Source of the DNA: Lingula anatina
Taxonomy: Eukaryota > Brachiopoda > Lingulata > Lingulida > Lingulidae
Direction of reading: 5' to 3'
Assembly (NCBI RefSeq): GCF_001039355.2
Contig: NW_019775529.1
Span: 245,131 to 298,931, forward strand
DNA length: 53,801 bases
Shown piece by piece: positions 1 through 13,200 of the stretch. The notes beneath the pieces are model-generated. The model was not told the origin of the DNA, ran no database searches, and saw nothing but the letters and a program-made list of their open reading frames with translations. Position 1 is the stretch's first letter, and every line of letters begins with the position of its first letter. A program made the translations under genes and the position numbers.

Positions 1-2072
1 GTGGATTGAGACCATTTTCTGGGTCTCCTGGAAGACAGTCAGATTTTAGAGTTTATATTTACGGGTTTCTGTTGGAAGACCATCAAAATGGAGGATGGAT
101 CAACAAAGATACTTTGGAATACTGTCAGAAAATATCTCTGGATCTGCTCCTGTTATTGACCATGTTACCTGTTGTGCATGATTAAAAATCAGTGTTGACT
201 GACTGTGCTATTATAAGCATATATTATTGCATCAAAATTGACAAAATGACCTATTTTGCATCTTTTTTTTTCTGTTTTTTGTCTGTACATTTGACAGCTT
301 TGCTGCCTTGTTATATAATCAACTAAGAAAATTGATGAGATGGGAAAAATATCAATAGAGCAGTGTTAAATGTCCAATTTCTTCCATTCTGAGATTCTGA
401 ACATAATGAATGATTGAATCTGACAAACTGCAATGATATGAGTTTATTTCCATTTTTGAAACTTTATTACACAATACATGATAACAACTTTACCATCATT
501 TTTACAAAATCAACTAACAATGTTGTAAAGATGCAGGAAATGTCAAACAAACACTTTTACGTATCTTATTAATTAAATAATGAAACTGTTAACATGCCTA
601 AGAATTGAATCTGAGGAAATGTGAAAAAACAGCATAACTTCTAAAATAATGGCCCGATTATGCCGATTTTTTAAAACTCAACCTGCTTTTAAGCAGGATT
701 GACCACTCCTGTGAGTTTAATGACAATTGGCCTATCTGTTTTTCTTATATTGTGTTAACAGTGTTGCCTATAGGCTGAAAAGTGAAAAAAACCCTAACTA
801 CTAAAACAAGGCAGCAAAGCTGTCAAATGTACAGACAGAAAGCAGAAAACAATGCAAAAAAATAGGCTACTGTCAATTCTGATACAAAAGTACATTATGC
901 TTACCTGCAAATTCAACATCAAAATTTAGGTATGCTCAACAGGTAATACCAATGTAAGTAAAATGTGAAACAAGCATAAGGCTTCAGGCCCATGAGAGTT
1001 CACACTTTGAAAGTGCCAGAATAAGAAAAATGAAAATTTTACACAAAATTGATTAAATTCAATAATAAATGATAACCCAATTGAGCTGGCTTTCTAATTT
1101 GAACTCCATGCCAATCCTACAAATAATACTTGTAAGTTAAAAATAATAATAATAAGTAACACAGTTTTCTTTTCATGTTTGTAGTAGCAGTACATTTTTG
1201 TCAATTTTGATGTAACATTACATAATCAATTACAGAATAATTATCACCAATTATTGACTATAAATAGCATGGACACGTAGAAAATTTGGTTACCATTCGG
1301 CTTTATGTCCATGGGAGCTCTGAGTCCCACAATGAATATGCCAACATGATAAAAATGAATATTTCACTAAAATGTGTAACTACAAGAAAAAGAAGCAAAT
1401 CAGACTGCTTTTCCAACTCGGCTGCAATTTAGTCCTGTGTTTCTTTTTTGAAAGTTTGACAATCATAAGTAACATGGTTTACCCATAATGGTCATCATGG
1501 CAGCAGCACCCAAAATTGTGTTTTCTTCTATTTTGATGCAATATTATATAATGCTTAACAGCATAATGACCATCAATTTTTAATAATAAAATATACGTAT
1601 CATGGATTTTCAGAAAATGTGACTAGCATGGGTCTTTAAGCCTGTGGTGGTTCTAAGTCACACCTTGAAAATGCCAATATGTGAAAAATTAAATTTTTTA
1701 CAAAAAAATGTTTAACTGCCAGAATAATTTACCAAACAGTCTGCATTGCCTACTGAAGTTGATTTTAGTCCCATGTTTCTTTCCTGTAAGTTTGAGAACA
1801 GTAAGTGACATGGTTTTCCTTAAATGGCCATCATGGGAGCAGTACCCAAAATTGGGGTTTCTTCAAATTTTGATGCAACATTACATAATGTTTAACAGCA
1901 TAATGACCATCAATTTTTAATAGTAAAATATTAGTACCATGGATATTCAGAAAATGTGACTAGCAAAGGTCTTCAGGACCATGGAACTTCAAAGTCACAT
2001 CTTGAAAACGGCGACGGCGACGACAGACGCAGGTGATGGCAATATGTACAGACACATCTGTGTCTGTACATA
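1..2072 (-). repeat. Family 2 dispersed repeat ('TGTACAGACA' family), mostly inverted copy
   Basis: Bases 1-300 match 14821-15140 directly. From about 300 to 2072 the sequence matches, in reverse complement, the repeat at about 11366-13900: the 541-660 block mirrors 12100-12240 and the 1300-1380 block mirrors 13510-13610. The copy ends at 2043-2072 in the palindromic terminus seen at 11366 and 27113. A GGCAGCAAAGCTGTCAAATGT terminus at about 811-831 shows that more than one copy or a rearrangement is present. No coding potential seen. Confidence 0.7.
2043..2072. repeat. 30-bp perfect palindrome at the terminus of family 2
   Basis: The 14-base arm TATGTACAGACACA is followed by TC and its exact reverse complement. 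Related sequence stands at the starts of the family 2 copies near 11366 and 27113, so this is a structural terminus rather than a regulatory palindrome. Confidence 0.75.
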
Positions 2073-3158
2073 AAAAGATCAAACTTTCAGATACATAATT
2101 TTATTATATTTCTGTATCTAGCATATATGGTGTGCTTACTGCATAGAATAGAACTATAGTGTAGCCTTGCAATTTTGTTGCTAACACTCAATAGGAATGT
2201 TGTAGTTTTAAAAAATTGCGACTAAAAATAATTCACAATTTTCCCCCATTGAAAAGATGGAGTAATTACTGTACTAAAAATGTTATCTGCTGGAAATTTC
2301 ATTTATGCTTATGATAAAGTCTATCTTCGTTTGGTAAAGCAGCAGGTTGCTTTGAAAAATTTGCATGATTGGTTGACATTTATGGTAATTATTGTTTTTG
2401 TTTTTTTTTTTTTTTTTTTTTTGCACAATTTTGTTGATGTTGGCCCTATAAGTGCCAATACGTATTTTTTTATTTTAAATTTATTGAGTGGCTTTGTTTG
2501 GTAAAGCAGCATGTTGCTTTCGAAAATTGGCATGATCGCTTTACATTTACGGTAATTATGATGTTTTTTGGTTTTTTTTGCATAATTTTGGAGACGTTCC
2601 TTCTCAGGGTTGACATAACAAGCAAAAGTTGTTACTTCTCAAATCTGTTTTAATTCATGTCCTATTTTCAGTTAAATATTTACAGTAACATCTTCCCAAG
2701 TGTTGAGCATACTGTTGAATATATCAGAGATATGACGGGTATCATTAAGCATTAGATTTCAGGGTACAGATGCTATATACACATATTCAAATGAACATAA
2801 CATTCAGTCTAACTCTTAACAGCATGCGATATGCGTGTATTTGCTTTTCACTTGAAACAAAATACAAAATGGTTCATAATCAGAATTTTGTAAGAAAAGT
2901 CTATGGACACACTCATTCTGAAGTGTGGTATTTATGAGAGGCATATTTAAAGGTATTTGATATAGTCTATATGTAAAATTGTTAATTTTCTGTCATAAAA
3001 AATTGTCATTCTCAGTGTATTAGTCCTTATCACTGGCACATTTGTTCACCCTGCAACTTCTGATTTGTAGTATTATTTTTCTTTGAATTTGATTTTTTTT
3101 TTTTTTTTTGCTGTTTGTCTTGGCATACAGCTGTTCTTAGAGTTGCATACTATTTCAG
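2073..3158. other. 5' flank of the DUF1295-like gene, AT-rich
   Basis: No gene recognised. Two copies of an AT-rich module containing TTTGGTAAAGCAGCA and TGCTTTCGAAAATTGGCAT lie near 2300-2590. The same module recurs at about 9890-10330. Homopolymer T runs lie at 2400-2422 and near 3090-3110, the latter just ahead of the possible leader-exon acceptor. Confidence 0.5.
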
Positions 3159-3326
3159 ATGTGGTTAATAGACGAGAACAACCTGACTATATGTGCTGTT
3201 GTCACAGTTGGGATGCAGCTAGTCTTTTTCCTCATTGCGTACGGGTGTAGGTTTGACAAAGTAACAGACTTTGCTGGAGGAACAAACTTTGTTATCTTGG
3301 CGTTGCTGACATTTCTACTTGCACAG
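3159..3326 (+). CDS. Exon 1 of the DUF1295-like gene (residues 1-56)
   Basis: The 168-nt exon ends in CAG before donor GTATGT at 3327 (phase 0). It encodes the first membrane segment, a short loop with the charged motif DKVTDFAGG, and the start of the second segment. A long T-rich tract ending in CATACAG at 3130 suggests that an untranslated leader exon is spliced on at 3131, which would make this ATG the first in-frame start. Another TTTCAG abuts the ATG itself and is the alternative acceptor. Confidence 0.82.
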
Positions 3327-4156
3327 GTATGTTTATGTTCCAAAGAATTTTGATTTGTTGGACCTTTTGATATTTATCTGTACCACAGGTACTCAGAGAT
3401 TGCATTATTCAAAATTTGACATTTGATTTTAATTAATTAATTAATTAATTAATTAATTAATTAATTAATTAATTAATTATTACTGTGATTTTTACTTTCA
3501 TTCCTTATAATTGAATGTGAAATGTCTAGTCTAGGTACTGAAGAGATGGGACTCATGGATTATGCCATAATGCATTGAAATACTGCATTGCAAACTCTAG
3601 TGGTACTAAACAGTTGTAAGAAATACAAGTTTATGATAATTTTACATGATTTTGGAAATTTTGTCATTTCTCAAACCCTATAATCATAGCATTAATTCAT
3701 GGTATAAATTGGGTAATGTCCATTCAGTAGTAATGTGAATTTTTGATCTGCGAGACATAAAGCAGATTATACATATTATTCTAGTAGGTGTTTCTTTACA
3801 TGAAACATGTTGTACTTTATTTTGCTATTGTGTTGATTTTGATGATTTAGTTGTCATGCTATGTTATATTATTAAAAAAATATTAAGTCATTTACCCCTA
3901 TGTATTTTTCTCAATATGCATTAAATAACATGTGTAGAAAAATTACTTTGATTTCAGAAATGTACAATTCATTAAATATGGATTATATTATTTATAGTCC
4001 TGTAAAATAATATTTTATCCCAATTGGTACTTATCACCAATTAACGTAGGGAGTACAACATTTCAGAACCATGCTATACTTTATTTAAACATTGGTTTTT
4101 ATATGGTGTTGATAGGTAATCATCCAAAACCAACCTTATTAAGACAGTGCCTGGGT

Positions 4157-4206
<50 letters not shown>

Positions 4207-7200
4207 TTGCAAATAATTTTAATATCAACAGCATAAAAAGTATTGATAAATTGCTTAAAGATAGAAGAGTCATCCACCTCCCAGGGACAGCCCATTCCCC
4301 ATGTACACATTAATTTTGATGGCCTATCTACATCTTTGATGATAGGTCAATGGATCCCTAAAGTTTCAACTTTCTCACTTGGTCTAGAAGCTATAGGAGG
4401 AGATAGTTGAAATTACTAACGAACAGACGCATGAATGGATGGAGGGATAACATGATCCCTGACTTTTGTCACAAAAGTGCGAGGATAAAAATGTTGTGAA
4501 AAACATAAATGCAGTGTTATTGTACCACCAGCGTAGGTGCTGGCAGTATACAGAGTTTTAGTTTTAAGGTCTCATTTTATCTTCGTGAGTTTGGGGTCAA
4601 TCTTGCATTTTCAAAGTGCATCTTCTTTCAAAATCTGGAACCATGAATGGTAGAGACCTCTTGTTTGTTGCATTTTGTAGAGCTTGTCAAGTTTTCCATA
4701 GGGTTTTTCATATGGTGTTGCACTATATCAAAAAATACAATGTATAAGTACAAGTATCTAAAAGTTCAGTGGTGAGATACGCCCATATAGTTACTATTGA
4801 ACCTGAACAAAAGGTCATATATTGGCCATCTTACTGTGAACTTGAATTTGACCTTTGACCTACTTTTCATCATGAGCTGTATTTTGCAAATTTTCCAACC
4901 TGTTAATCTCCAAAACTGGCAGAGACATGCCCATAGTTACTATTGAACTTGAATGGGAAGCCAAGTCATATAATGGCAATCTTACTTTGGCTTCGATTTT
5001 GTTTTTTGATCTACTTTTCATCATGAACTGCTCTTTGCAAGTTTTCCAGGCCTTATATCCAAGGGGCCGTAGCAATAGTCCGAAGGTTCATTAGTCCGAA
5101 GGTTCATTGGTCCGAATGTTCACTATAGAACCTTCGGACCAATGAACCCTTGATTAAAAAATCGATGAAAATGTTACCACTTTTCGGACCAATGAACCTT
5201 CGAACCCATGAACCTTCGGACTAGTGAGACGCCCCCATATCCAAAACTGGCAGAGATATGCCCATAGTTACTATTTACTACTCTTGCAAACAAAACTGCA
5301 TATTCCATTAACAACAACACATTGATTATCTTCATCTACACTTGAATTTGACCTTAAGACTGCATTCCCACAGATTTTAGATCGATCTAAAATCTAGTGG
5401 GGAGTCTCACTAGATTACTGTCAGCTTAGCCACCTTAAATGTCTGTCCCGCCTACTTAAAGCTGTAAGGGGGTAATTAACTTCGGTGTGCGCTCGGCTGA
5501 CAGCAATTTAGCGTAAACCCCCAGGGAGTTAGGTCGGTCCAGTTGGATCGATCTAAGTCTGTGGGAATGCAGTCTTAAACTACTTCTCCCCAAAAATACT
5601 CTCACCACATTTACCTAGACCTCTTTCTCCACAACTAACACACATACGGTGAAGACTCAATCTTTTCAATAAGGAAGAACTAACAATTTTTCATATACAT
5701 ATTTTTAAAATCATTAAAGATATATTGCTGTGTAGCATCATTGGTACTTTTTCCATGGTACTTAAAGAGCTATAAGGTCGCCTGTTTATCAGTTTTGTTG
5801 CTATCACTCAAAAGGAATGTTCGAACTTATAAGAATTTATGACTTGAAAAAATACAATATCTGTAAAATTCATAATTTTTCCCCATTGAAAAGACTTAGT
5901 CATTACCCTACATCCATAGCTTTCCTCAACTTGAACGCCCTTACCAGGAGGCAGTATTGCCTCTCTGATTCTCTAGTTGAATTTATAGATATACTTTGTT
6001 TTTAATTTTAGACCTATACTGTGCGTCAGATAGTAATAACGGTACTGGTTTGTGTCTGGGGCATCCGTTTGTCTGGCTATCTCCTGTACAGGATTATCAA
6101 GATAGGAGAAGATTCCCGCTTTGATGACAGGCGAGACAGCTGCTTAAGATTTGCTGGCTTCTGGACATTTCAAGTAAGTTCCTGTAGTAAAATGTGACCT
6201 TCTGTTGACCTCATTGCATTAGTTAAATATGAATGACCTTATGACCTTGTCAAAATGTGACCTTGTGTTGACCTCATGTGACCTTATATTAATTTGTCAT
6301 GTTTATGATATCATTTCACCAGTTTGTTTATATATGGTTAAGTTAGCACATTTAGATCTTCTTCTCAAAGGATTTTCATTTTGAAGCGAGATTAGGAAGT
6401 AAATGGTTTGGTGCACATTTTTTGCAGACTAAATCTGTTCTCTGATATGCCTTTAATGTTTCAGGGTCTATATATCCTTGAAAAGTGATTTAGTTTAGCA
6501 CTTTGCTTTGAAATCAGTTTGTGGCCCTGAAAAAAAGCATTATTTTGTCATTTTGCCCTTAAAAATCCTTTAATTTATTTTTAATGTTGCTGTATGAAGC
6601 CTGTGTATAAAACCTACAGATAGACTAGTGACAAAGAACAACAATGTAGCCAATGTCAAAACAAAATTTCCGATGGAGGAATAAACATTTATTTACACTC
6701 GCCTAGACACAATATGGTGATGGTGATCTGAAATATAATTGAAACAAATGAAAGTAAAAGAATAAACAAATATAAATTTCAACTTAATACAAATATCACA
6801 ATGAAGAAATTACAATAAAACACATACATTAAATAACTGAAAATATGTACATAACAATGCTGCCTCCACTCTTTCGCATACAGTACTAGGAGTGTTCCAA
6901 CCGTAACAATACATGGTGACGTTTTATTACCACTCAACAGAACACCAATCATCCAACATATGAGGGCGCCACTCACACCAAGACGAGAGAACACAAAGTA
7001 AACAACACAAACAACTCAAACAAATGAAACAAACAAACAAAAAAATTGCCGACGACACTGTCAGCAACAACAACTTTCTTCTCAAGTCTGTTGTTATATT
7101 TCAAGTATGTGAATTCCCTACAGACATGCAGGAAGCATAACTATTCATATAAATAGACTGGTACATGAATGACATTTATGGACAAGCAGGTGTCAAGTTC

Positions 7201-10200
7201 CTGTTTTTGCCAATTTTTTGGAAAACAATTTTTTTCCTAAATTTATCTTGGAATTTTGTATTTGTATAGCCTTGTAATAGCTTTATGTATCATTTTACAT
7301 TGGTTGTGAATAATTAGTACCGCCAGCGTGTACGCTGGCGGTACTCATGGTTTTAGTCCCGACCCGTATCGTACTGCTCCGCCGGCTTCGCCGGCTCCGT
7401 GGGGTGGCGTGGGATACAAGTCACCGTTACCGCTTCTCCTCCTAGACTGCACGGACCTGTGTTCCCATCTCTTGGATTTAGGTCACATATAATCTCAACT
7501 TGAACCCCCTGGTTTTTTTGTCTCAGTCGGTGCATTCGCTTGGGTGTGACACTCGATGAAATGCACCCTTGTCAAATTTTTTGAAAATTCAATGCTATAT
7601 ATCTCCTTAACGGAAGGAATTATGGGAAAAATTAGTATAGAAGTCTGACCGAAAGTCATATATGAGGATTTCAAATATGCCTTTGGATTTGACCTTTGAC
7701 CTTTTTTTCAAGGTCAAACAGGCCAAAATTTTCTAAAAATGGGAATTTTTTGCAAAAAAACTTTATTTGTGCCGAATTTCAGAAACTACTCAGAGTTTAG
7801 CACTCATATTATAGTGAGGGGATGCAATTAGGGATGCCTTTCATCTTTAGGAGTTTGGGGTCAATGGGTGCATTTTCATGGGAGAAACGGCCATAAGATG
7901 CCGAAACTGAAAACTCTCCCTAATTCTGGAACCGTAAATGCTAGAGACCTCTTGCTTTTTGCATTATGTGGAGCTTGTCAAGTGCAATACTGGAGGTGGT
8001 GTCCATGTTTTTGTTTGCGATACGATCAAGGAGTTGTGCTATATCAAAAAGCACAACTGAGCAATATTCAGTGGTGAAAATAAAATGTGAAATACTCCAA
8101 AAGTAGCTGAGATACACCCTTGAACTTGAACTTGAATAGGAAGTCATATACTGGCAATCTAACTGTGACCTTGAAATTGACCTTCGACCTACTTTTCCTC
8201 CATGAACTGAACTTTGCAAATTTTCCATCCCTTATATCACCAAAACTAGCAGAGATAAACCCACAGTTATTATTGAATTTGAATAGGAAGTCATATAATG
8301 GCAATCTAACTGTGACCTTGAAATTGACCTTTGACCTACTTTTCACCACTAACTGAACTTTGCAATTTTTCCATCCCTTATATCACCAAAACTAGCAGAG
8401 ATACACCCATAGTTACTATTGTACTTGAATAGGAAGTCACATACTGACAATCTAACTGTGACCTTGAAATTGACCTTTGACTTACTTTTCACCATGCACT
8501 GAACTTTGCAATTTTTCCATCCCTTTTATCTCCAATACTGGCAGAGATACACGCATGGTTACTTTTGTACTTGAATAGGAAGTCATATGCTGGACATCTA
8601 ACTGTCACATTTAAATTGACCTTTGACCTTCTTTTCACCATGAACTGAACTTTGCAAATTTTCTATCCCTTATATTTCCAAAACTGGCAGAGATAGGCCT
8701 ATTTTTTTCTTTCAATAGATATGCAACAATGATAATGCATTTTCTGATCAGTCCTACTGCTGAGGTAGGTGGTACTTATTGGAGTCAAACCATTTCCACT
8801 GGGAGCAGACTTACACAAGGACCAGTAATGTGATAAAGGTGGCCTGAGAGAAGTTTGAAGTAATTGCCAGGCTGCTGGAATGGGGAAATTATGTATGGAT
8901 TGCTTGATTGATGAATCTGCTTGAGTTTTATTTACTTATTGTGCTCACACATTAAAAGGCACCTGCTCGGAACGGGTCATGCACGAAAAACCTTAAAACA
9001 CATAGGAGAAGATATATGACAAAAGTTAAGGCCATCAAAGATATCGTTTATCTGTGCTTATTATGTATGACTGTTTTACTTTTAGGACTTGAAGCATTGT
9101 TCCTGCAGTGCTGTAAGTTTCAGAGTACTATATGATGACCCCATAAAGTGGTTTCATTGCCACTCTGGTTTTATGTGCCTTATTGATCAACTGTGAGGGC
9201 TCAAATTGAATATAGCAGTGATAATTAAATCAGCTCTCTATCTTTAAAAGGCCACAGCACCAAGGGGATCCTTTACAAATGGTAGATAACCGCACTGGGA
9301 AAAGACATTCATAGAAATGTTTTACATGTTTCACATGGTGTCTGTAGAAATGGCCGTCATCTGCTTCTTTTGACGACAACATCTTCGTAGTGCACTTTCA
9401 GTGATAACATGATAAGTGGAAAACTGTTTAACCTATTGCCTTTAAGCTTGCAGAACTGATGAAAATTCATAAAATACAGGTTGAAAATGAACATTATGTG
9501 ACCATTTTTCCAAAAGCTCTACTGTTTCTTTCACTATTTGCAGCATATATGCAATTGACCTTTGATGTACTTTTCACCAGGAACAGTACTTTGCAAATTT
9601 TCTGGTCCTCATACTTCCAAAACTAGCAGAAATCACTATTCTCACTGTTGAACTTGAATAGGAAATCATTTATTTGCAATCTTAATGTGACCTTGAATTT
9701 GATGTTGACCTTTTTTTCTCCATGAACTGAACCTCCAATATTTCGATGTCTAACAGAGCATATTCACCAGAGAAATAGGCTATCCAGGTGAATAGCCTCT
9801 ATTCTAATCTAGCTGTAAGCCATCTTAAGCTGTTGATTGAAGAAAAAGACACATGACATTCGCCCCATAGCTTCCAAACCATATTTTTGACTTACTTTAA
9901 ATTTACTGAATGGCTTTGATTGGTGGCAGGTTGCTTTTGAAAATTGGCATGATCAGTTTACGTTTACCATAATTATAATTATTATTTTATTTTTTATTTT
10001 TTTATTTTTTTATTTTTTTTGCACAGTTTTGGTGATGTTCACCCCATAATTGCCAAACTGTATTTTGGTTTTACGCTAAATTTATTTAGTGGCTTTCTTT
10101 GCTAAAGAGGTAAGATGCTTTCGAAAATTGTCATGATCAGTTTACATCTATGATAATTATTCTGTTTTTTTTTTCACAACTTTGGTGATGTTGCCCCATA

Positions 10201-13200
10201 ACTTCCAAACCGTTTTTTTGTTTTACTTAAACTTTGCTGAATGTCTTTGTTTGGTAAAGCCACAGGTTGCTTTCAAAAATCAGCATCATCAGCATACATT
10301 TATGGTAATTATTCTGTTTTTTTTTTTTACGTGTAAAATTTTCATTTTTCATACATTAGCAATTTCAGTGGCTTTTATATCACATGGAATTGAATCACTA
10401 GTTTATTGATGTCATTGTAAATATATATCTATTTTATTATGTAACAGCGCATCGGAATTTGTCAAAACATAATTTTGTGCACTTTTTTTTCTGCATTATG
10501 TCTGAACATTTCACAGCTTTGTTGCCTTGTTTCCTGTATGGTGTCTGTATATTTGTCAGCTTTGCTGTCTGGTTTAATATCTTTGATGAGAAAATAAGGC
10601 ACAAAAGGGCCACTTTTTCAGAAAAAGACTATCCCCCCTTTGTAATTGCTGGCTATAGGCCTGCATGGTATAGGATAATAATTGTCCCTTCTGACCAAAT
10701 TGGGCTTTGATGAATGCTTTATCTGCAGCCTGTACAGTTGTGTTAAGTTTATAAAGACTCCCAATATTTGTCTTATAGCTAAATGCTGCACAGAAACCTG
10801 CGTACAGTGTGATATGGTGTAGCAACATCTCCATGGACTGATTTTCCATATAGACTATGCATAGTAACTTGTAAAACCCATAAGCCTCAGGCTGTGTTCA
10901 GAATAAAAGTTATCAGTCCAGCAGGATTGATCAATCTCTATGGGGATCCTGTCTTAAGTACACTCAATGTAATCAGCTTTATTGTTTGGCCTGCTCCCTC
11001 AAGAAGCTAGGGGGTAAGCTTCTTCACTTCGTTTGAGTGCAACCAGTAGAAATGTGTCGAGATAACTTAATTGTGGATGCACCAAAGTTAATTACTCCCT
11101 AGCTTCTTTAGGAGGCCAGGCAGGCAATTAAGCTGATTTCATTGAGAATCCCCACAGAGATAGATAGATCCTGCTGGACAGATACCTTTTATCTTGAACA
11201 CACGGAGGGGGGGGATATTTACAGTCAGTGTTAATCTTTGCACTGAATCTTAATACTGGATAGGAGCGGAATTAATGAGAGTTTGATTGATTCTTGTCAG
11301 TGTGTGAACTTTTAACTTTCAGCCAGTGAGTTCTTGGCTGATATCAATAGAAAACTTTTTATGTGCAGACACAGATGTGTCTGTACATATAGCCCTCACC
11401 TGCATCTGTTGTTGCCGATGCCGTCGTCCCAGGATTTTGACCTTTGACCTTTATTTCAAGGTTTTTTAGGGAAGTTATGCTGTTTTTTTTCACTTTTTTC
11501 AGCATATATGCAGCACCGATAACATGATAAGTGGAAAACCATTTTACCTTTTGGCTTGAAACTTACAGAACTGATGAATATTCATAATACACAGGTCGAG
11601 TTTGAAAATCAGCATGATCGAGCAATGCTTATGGAAGTTATCCTGTTTTTTTTTTGTTTTTTCAATTTTTATAACACCGATAACATGATAAGTGTAAAAA
11701 TGTTTTTCCTTTTGGCTTGAAACTTACAGAACTGATGAATATTAATAATACGCAGGTCAAGTTCGAAAATTGGCTTGATTGGACTATTTTTACAAAAGTT
11801 TGTCTGTACATATAGCCATCATCTGCGTCTGTCGTCGCCGTCGTGCACTTTTACCGATAACACGATAAGTGGAAAACCATTTTACTTTTTGGCTTGAAAC
11901 TTACAAAACTGATGAATATTCATAATCCGCAGGTCAAGTTCGAAAATCAGCATGATCGGGTCATTTTTAGGGAAGTTACGCTGTTTTTTCACTTTTCTCA
12001 GCATATATGCAACACCGATAACACGATAAGTGAAATAACATTTTACCTTTTGGCTTGAAACTAACAGAACTGATGGATATTCATAATACGCAGGTCAAGT
12101 TCGAAAATCAGCATGATTGGGCCTTTATTTTAGAAGTTATGCTGTTTTTTCACATTTCCTCAGATTCAATTATTAGGCATGTTAACAGTCTCATTATTAA
12201 ACTAATAAGATACGTAAAAGTGTTTGTTTGACATTTCCTGCATCTTTACAACATTGTTAGTTGATTTTGTAAAAATGATGGTAAACTTGTTATCGTGTAT
12301 TGTGTAATAAAGTTTCAAAAATGGAAATAAACTCATATCATTGCAGTTTGTCAGATTCAATCATCCACTATGTTCAGAATCTCAGAATGGAGGAAATTGG
12401 ACATTTAACACTGTTCTATTGATATTTTTCCCATCTCATCAATTTTCTTAGTTGGTCATATAAAAATGGCAACAAACTGTTTATTTTGTTTTATGTTAAA
12501 AAAATGTTAAAAATGGAAATAAACCCATTTCAGAACAGTGCTGTCTTGTTTACATTTTGGCATTTTCAAGATGTGACTTTGAAGTTCCATGAGCCTGCAG
12601 ACCTTTGCTAGTCACATTTTCTGAATATCCATGATACTAATATTTTATTATTAAAAATTGATGGTCATTATGCTGTTAAACATTATGTAATATTGCATCA
12701 AAATTTGAAGAAACCCCTATTTTGGGCACTGCTCCCATGATGACCATTTAAGAAAAACCATGTCACTTACTGTTTTCAAACTTACAGGAAAGAAACATGG
12801 GGCTAAAATACAGCTTCAGTAGGCAATGCAGTCTGTTTGGTAATTTTTTCTGGCAGTTAAACAGTTTTTTGTGAAAATTTAATTTTTCACATATTGGCAT
12901 TTTCAAGGTGTGACTTTGAAGTTCCATGAGCCTGCAGACCTTTGCTAGTCACGTTTTCTGAATGTTCATGTGACTAATATTCCATTATTAAAAATTGATG
13001 GTCATTATGCTGTTAAACATTATGTAATATTGCATCAAAATTTGAAGAAACCCCTATTTTGGGCACTGCTCTCATAATGACCATTTAACAAAAATCATGT
13101 CAATTACCGTTCTCAAACTTACAGGAAAGAAACATGGGTCTAAAATACAGCTTCAGTTGGCAATGCAGTCTGTTTGGTAATTTTTTCTGGCAGTTAAACA

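Larger units (their letters stand above)
4521..5976 (+). mobile_element. Family 1 Helentron/HINE-like element ('GTACCGCC' family), copy in intron 1
   Basis: It begins with TGTACCACCAGC and a hairpin partner GTGCTGGCAGTA, the same start as at 16490. It contains two to three tandem 147-bp units with the TGACCTTTGACCT core and ends in a GAGGCAGTATTGCCTC hairpin followed by TCTGATTCTCTAG. The terminus recurs at 15672, 21002 and 32641. A MITE (5063-5236) and a second MITE (5358-5574) are inserted in it. No coding capacity, so non-autonomous. Confidence 0.65.

Noticed and set aside
8068-8356. Frames of 70-95 codons on both strands around the 147-bp units
   Set aside because: They follow the non-coding tandem unit and recur in other copies with stops and shifts; no codon conservation seen.
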